Assembly: GCA_003695555.1 (NCBI GenBank)
Contig: RFIU01000019.1
Coordinates: 1 to 8,547 of the forward strand
Length of the DNA: 8,547 bases
Direction of reading: 5' to 3'
Origin: Alphaproteobacteria bacterium
Lineage (GTDB): Bacteria; Pseudomonadota; Alphaproteobacteria; Sphingomonadales; Rhodothalassiaceae
Of this stretch, positions 6,922-8,547 are shown in pieces. A program made the position numbers and the translations under genes. Each line of letters begins with the position of its first letter. Within the stretch, counting starts at the first letter, position 1. The notes beneath the pieces are model-generated. The model was not told where the DNA came from. It searched no databases and saw only the letters and a list, made by a program, of their open reading frames with translations.

Positions 6922-7289
6922 AGCGCCTGATCAATGGTATTCTGTTCCTTGTTCTCTTCTCGGCCGCCGTCGGTCTCTACTGGCTCGATCAGCGGATCGA
7001 GGGAAAGCGCGCTGCGATTGCCGAACTGGAATCGAAGATCCTGCGCGAGCGCACGGCAATCCGGGTATTGGAAGCCGAATGGGCCTATCTGAGCAATCCC
7101 GACGTGATCGAGGCCCGCGCTGAACGCTATCTCGATCTCAGGCGTCCGCGACCGGCACAGCTTCTGGATGATCCCGGTCGCATTCCGATGCGACGCAACC
7201 CGCGACTGGCCCGTGATGAGGGTGCGGCCGATGCGGCCTCGGCCTTTCGCTCGCGCGCCGGTCCGCAGCCGGGGGAGGTGAGGCGATGA
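6918..7289 (+). CDS. ftsL: Cell division protein FtsL
   Basis: FtsL is a small bitopic membrane protein that joins FtsB and FtsQ and helps activate the septal synthase FtsW-FtsI. The 123-residue product has a short cytoplasmic start (MKRLING), one membrane helix (about 6-22), then a periplasmic coiled coil (about 24-55, ESKILRERTAIRVLEAEWAY) ending in LSNPDVIEARAERYLDL, a motif shared by alphaproteobacterial FtsL proteins. The C-terminal 45 residues are polar and look disordered. Identification rests on this topology, the motif and the position between rsmH and ftsI; FtsL is poorly conserved in sequence. It overlaps both neighbours by four bases (ATGA at 6918 and 7286). Confidence 0.9.
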   Translation: MKRLINGILFLVLFSAAVGLYWLDQRIEGKRAAIAELESKILRERTAIRVLEAEWAYLSNPDVIEARAERYLDLRRPRPAQLLDDPGRIPMRRNPRLARDEGAADAASAFRSRAGPQPGEVRR

Positions 7290-8547
7290 CGCAGCTCGCT
7301 CCTCGGGTGTCGCGGCGAATGGAAGGCAGCATGGCGCACCGGCTTGCTCTGGTGCGCCAGCGCCTCGTTTTTCTGTTGGTGCTCTTCTTTGCAGGTTTTG
7401 CCGTCCTTGCCCTGCGGACATTGAGCCTGGCGTCGGCATGTGATGAAGGCGGCCGGGCGTTGGCGGATGCTTCGAGCCGGCTGCTCGCCGCTGCACCCGA
7501 AGATGCCTCGCGTGCCGAACGTGCCGCGATCGTCGATCGCGCCGGTCGCCTGCTTGCCGTCAACCTGCCGGTTCGCTCGCTCTATGCCGATCCGCATCGA
7601 CTGCGCGATGACCCGGCGCGGGTGGCGCATCGTCTGTCAGCGGTACTGACGGACGTTTCGGAAGGGCTGATCCGTGCGCGCCTTGAATCCGGGCGGCGTT
7701 TCGTCTGGATCAAGCGGCACTTGACGCCTGATGAAGTGTGGCGGGTGAATGCGCTCGGCATTCCCGGACTTGCCTTCAAGCGCGAAGAGCACCGGACCTA
7801 TCCGCAAGGCCGACTGGCTGCCCATCTCGTCGGTTTCGTCGATTCGGACGGCCGCGGCCTGATGGGCGTCGAGCGGGCCTTCGACGAGCGTCTGCGCAAG
7901 CCTTCGCCGGGGTCATCGGGTGCGCTGCGGCTTTCCGTCGATCTGCGCGTTCAGCAGGCACTGCGTGACGAGCTGCGCCGCGCGATGGCCCATTTCTCGG
8001 CACTCGGCGCGGCGGGTGTGGTGATGGATGTGAATACCGGCGAGCTTCTCGCCCTCGTCTCATTGCCCGACTTCGATCCCGACCATGCCGCCGACGCTCC
8101 GACGGCCGCCCGCTTCAACCGGGTAAGCCAGGGGGTCTATGAACTCGGCTCGACCTTCAAGACCTTTACGCTCGCCGCCGCGCTCGATGCCGGCGTGGTG
8201 CGTCTGGACAGCAGATATGATGCGCGCAAACCGATCCCGGTGGCCGGGGGCTATACGATCCATGACGATCACCCGAAGCGCCGGGTGCTGAGCGTACCGG
8301 AAGCCTACATCTATTCCTCGAACATCGCCTTCGCCAAGATTGCTCTCGACCTCGGTCTCGATCGACAGCGCGCCTTCTTCGAGCGTCTCGGCTTCTTTCG
8401 CCCGCCGGTGATCGAACTGCCCGAGCGGGGACGGCCGCTTCACCCCGAACGCTGGCGCGAGGTGAATGCGATGACCGCCGCCTTCGGTCATGGCATCGCG
8501 GTGACGCCGCTGCAACTGGCGGCGGCGACTGCCGCAATGGTGAACGG
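7286..8547 (+). CDS. ftsI: Peptidoglycan transpeptidase FtsI (PBP3), N-terminal 420 codons (runs off right edge)
   Basis: Division-specific class B penicillin-binding protein that crosslinks septal peptidoglycan, working with FtsW. The visible part has a cytoplasmic N-terminus of about 25 residues, a membrane anchor (about 26-45), then the pedestal/dimerisation region starting AAIVDRAGRLLAVN (80-93) and including GLAFKREEHRTYPQGRLAAHLVGFVD. The transpeptidase domain shows AGVVMDVNTGELLALVSLPDFDP, the active-site SxxK as S289-T-F-K292 (in YELGSTFKTFTLA), and SxN as S344-S345-N346 (in YIYSSNIAFAKIA). FGHGIAVTPLQLAAATAAMVNG is the conserved stretch before the edge. The KTG motif lies beyond the window. 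The ATG at 7286 overlaps the ftsL stop as ATGA; GAGG lies just upstream. Confidence 0.96.
   Translation, partial: MTQLAPRVSRRMEGSMAHRLALVRQRLVFLLVLFFAGFAVLALRTLSLASACDEGGRALADASSRLLAAAPEDASRAERAAIVDRAGRLLAVNLPVRSLYADPHRLRDDPARVAHRLSAVLTDVSEGLIRARLESGRRFVWIKRHLTPDEVWRVNALGIPGLAFKREEHRTYPQGRLAAHLVGFVDSDGRGLMGVERAFDERLRKPSPGSSGALRLSVDLRVQQALRDELRRAMAHFSALGAAGVVMDVNTGELLALVSLPDFDPDHAADAPTAARFNRVSQGVYELGSTFKTFTLAAALDAGVVRLDSRYDARKPIPVAGGYTIHDDHPKRRVLSVPEAYIYSSNIAFAKIALDLGLDRQRAFFERLGFFRPPVIELPERGRPLHPERWREVNAMTAAFGHGIAVTPLQLAAATAAMVN

Overview
The window is chromosomal DNA from a GC-rich bacterium, almost certainly an alphaproteobacterium. The evidence is a class A rnpB gene sitting directly upstream of mraZ and the start of the division/cell-wall (dcw) cluster, an arrangement common in that class, plus high GC at third codon positions. 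I cannot place it to genus from sequence alone.

Left part (1-2509, minus strand): the first 422 codons of an RND-type inner-membrane efflux permease, running off the left edge, preceded by its periplasmic adaptor (HlyD/AcrA type lipoprotein). The two genes overlap by the four bases ATGA and form one leftward operon. Between the adaptor and a rightward TetR-family regulator (3216-3926) lies about 700 bp without a convincing gene. It holds a perfect 17-bp palindrome (probable TetR operator) next to a -10-like element facing the efflux genes, and then a 13-bp tandem repeat array with decayed flanking copies. The simplest reading is a TetR repressor controlling a divergently transcribed drug/solvent efflux pump. 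No outer-membrane channel gene is visible here.

Middle (3972-4860): a small leftward lipoprotein gene convergent with tetR, then the RNase P RNA gene rnpB on the plus strand, complete with P1, P3, P4 and P15 elements. Its P15 loop appears to lack the usual GGU that contacts the tRNA CCA end.

Right part (4861-8547, plus strand): a 500-bp leader region carrying four CCCAT motifs at exact 10-bp spacing (probable MraZ-binding repeats) and a near-match to a CtrA box, followed by mraZ, rsmH (mraW), ftsL and the first 420 codons of ftsI (PBP3). The rsmH-ftsL and ftsL-ftsI junctions are ATGA overlaps, so the cluster looks like one translationally coupled operon for septal peptidoglycan synthesis.

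The genes are all of known kinds. I see no phage, insertion sequence, CRISPR or obviously new multigene system. The points worth a second look are the decayed 13-bp minisatellite between pump and regulator, the atypical RNase P L15, and the orientation and distance of the MraZ repeats.
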